Assembly: GCA_003531585.1 (NCBI GenBank)
Contig: DQFX01000052.1
Span: 1 to 20,503 of the forward strand
From: Oscillospiraceae bacterium
GTDB taxonomy: Bacteria > Bacillota > Clostridia > Oscillospirales > Ruminococcaceae
Length of the DNA stretch: 20,503 bases
Direction of reading: 5' to 3'
The notes beneath the pieces are model-generated. The model saw nothing but the letters and a program-made list of their open reading frames with translations. It was not told the DNA's origin and ran no database searches. Below are positions 20,473-20,503 of the stretch, one piece after another; the stretch's first letter is position 1, and every line of letters starts with the position of its first letter. Made by a program: the position numbers and the translations under genes.

Positions 20473-20503
20473 ATGAAAAGAACACACGGATTAGACGAGC
20501 GAG
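20473..20503 (+). CDS. Start of the next phage head gene, probably major capsid protein (partial)
   Basis: An ATG at 20473 opens MKRTHGLDER before the window ends. GTGAGGT (20457-20464) lies about 8 nt upstream. Another ATG at 20465 gives only a three-codon frame. In phages of this layout the gene after the scaffold is the major capsid gene; ten codons are too few to confirm it. Confidence 0.5.
   Translation, partial: MKRTHGLDER

Noticed and set aside
1..20503. CRISPR array or rRNA genes
   Set aside because: No regularly spaced direct repeats and no conserved rRNA segments were seen on either strand.

Overview
The window comes from a moderately GC-rich, endospore-lineage Firmicute, most likely a Ruminococcus-like member of the Oscillospiraceae. 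The evidence is an intact spoIIAA-spoIIAB-sigF operon, spoIIR, an IreB/UPF0297 gene, a DivIVA-type protein, AGGAGG-type ribosome binding sites, canonical TTGACA/TATAAT promoters, and a secreted serpin of a kind known from gut Ruminococcaceae. I do not assign a species.

Layout. At 1-3210 a divergent promoter region precedes a copper-resistance operon. CsoR (228-542) represses from an operator lying inside its own promoter, and a CopA P1B-ATPase (577-3087) follows. Its C-terminus is a fused CopZ-like domain that keeps its own Shine-Dalgarno sequence and ATG. At 3228-4475 is an orphan solute-binding-like protein (minus). At 4552-5989 is the spoIIA operon (minus): anti-anti-sigma factor, anti-sigma factor and sigma-F. 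An HD-domain gene (6325-6876, plus) and spoIIR (6863-7450, minus) follow, so the forespore sigma factor and the signal it uses to activate the mother cell lie close together.

A 159-bp MITE-like element (7569-7727) sits directly upstream of a lipoprotein gene (7750-9141). Next come a serpin (9290-10609) and a small AT-rich lipoprotein (10704-11105). A minus-strand block follows: a two-knuckle zinc-ribbon protein, a SigH-like sigma factor with a palindrome over its promoter, an orphan class I fumarase beta subunit and a DivIVA-like coiled-coil protein. ireB (15033-15278) and a MATE transporter (15380-16747) are on the plus strand.

From about 17080 to the right edge the window is a damaged prophage or mobile-element region. 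It holds a recombinase-like HTH ORF and an inverted internal fragment of an HK97-type major capsid gene. A second MITE copy interrupts that fragment; it shares 17-bp terminal repeats with the first, and both copies have 4-bp target duplications. A 5'-truncated minor head protein with a C-terminal HExxH zincin-like domain follows, overlapped by a 52-codon ORF, then a scaffold protein and the first codons of the next head gene.

The best leads are the MITE family (excision restores the capsid frame exactly), the CopA-CopZ fusion with internal start signals, the HExxH head-protein domain with its small partner ORF, the tRNA-like leader between the sigma factor and the zinc-ribbon gene, and the serpin with an unusual cysteine-rich reactive loop.
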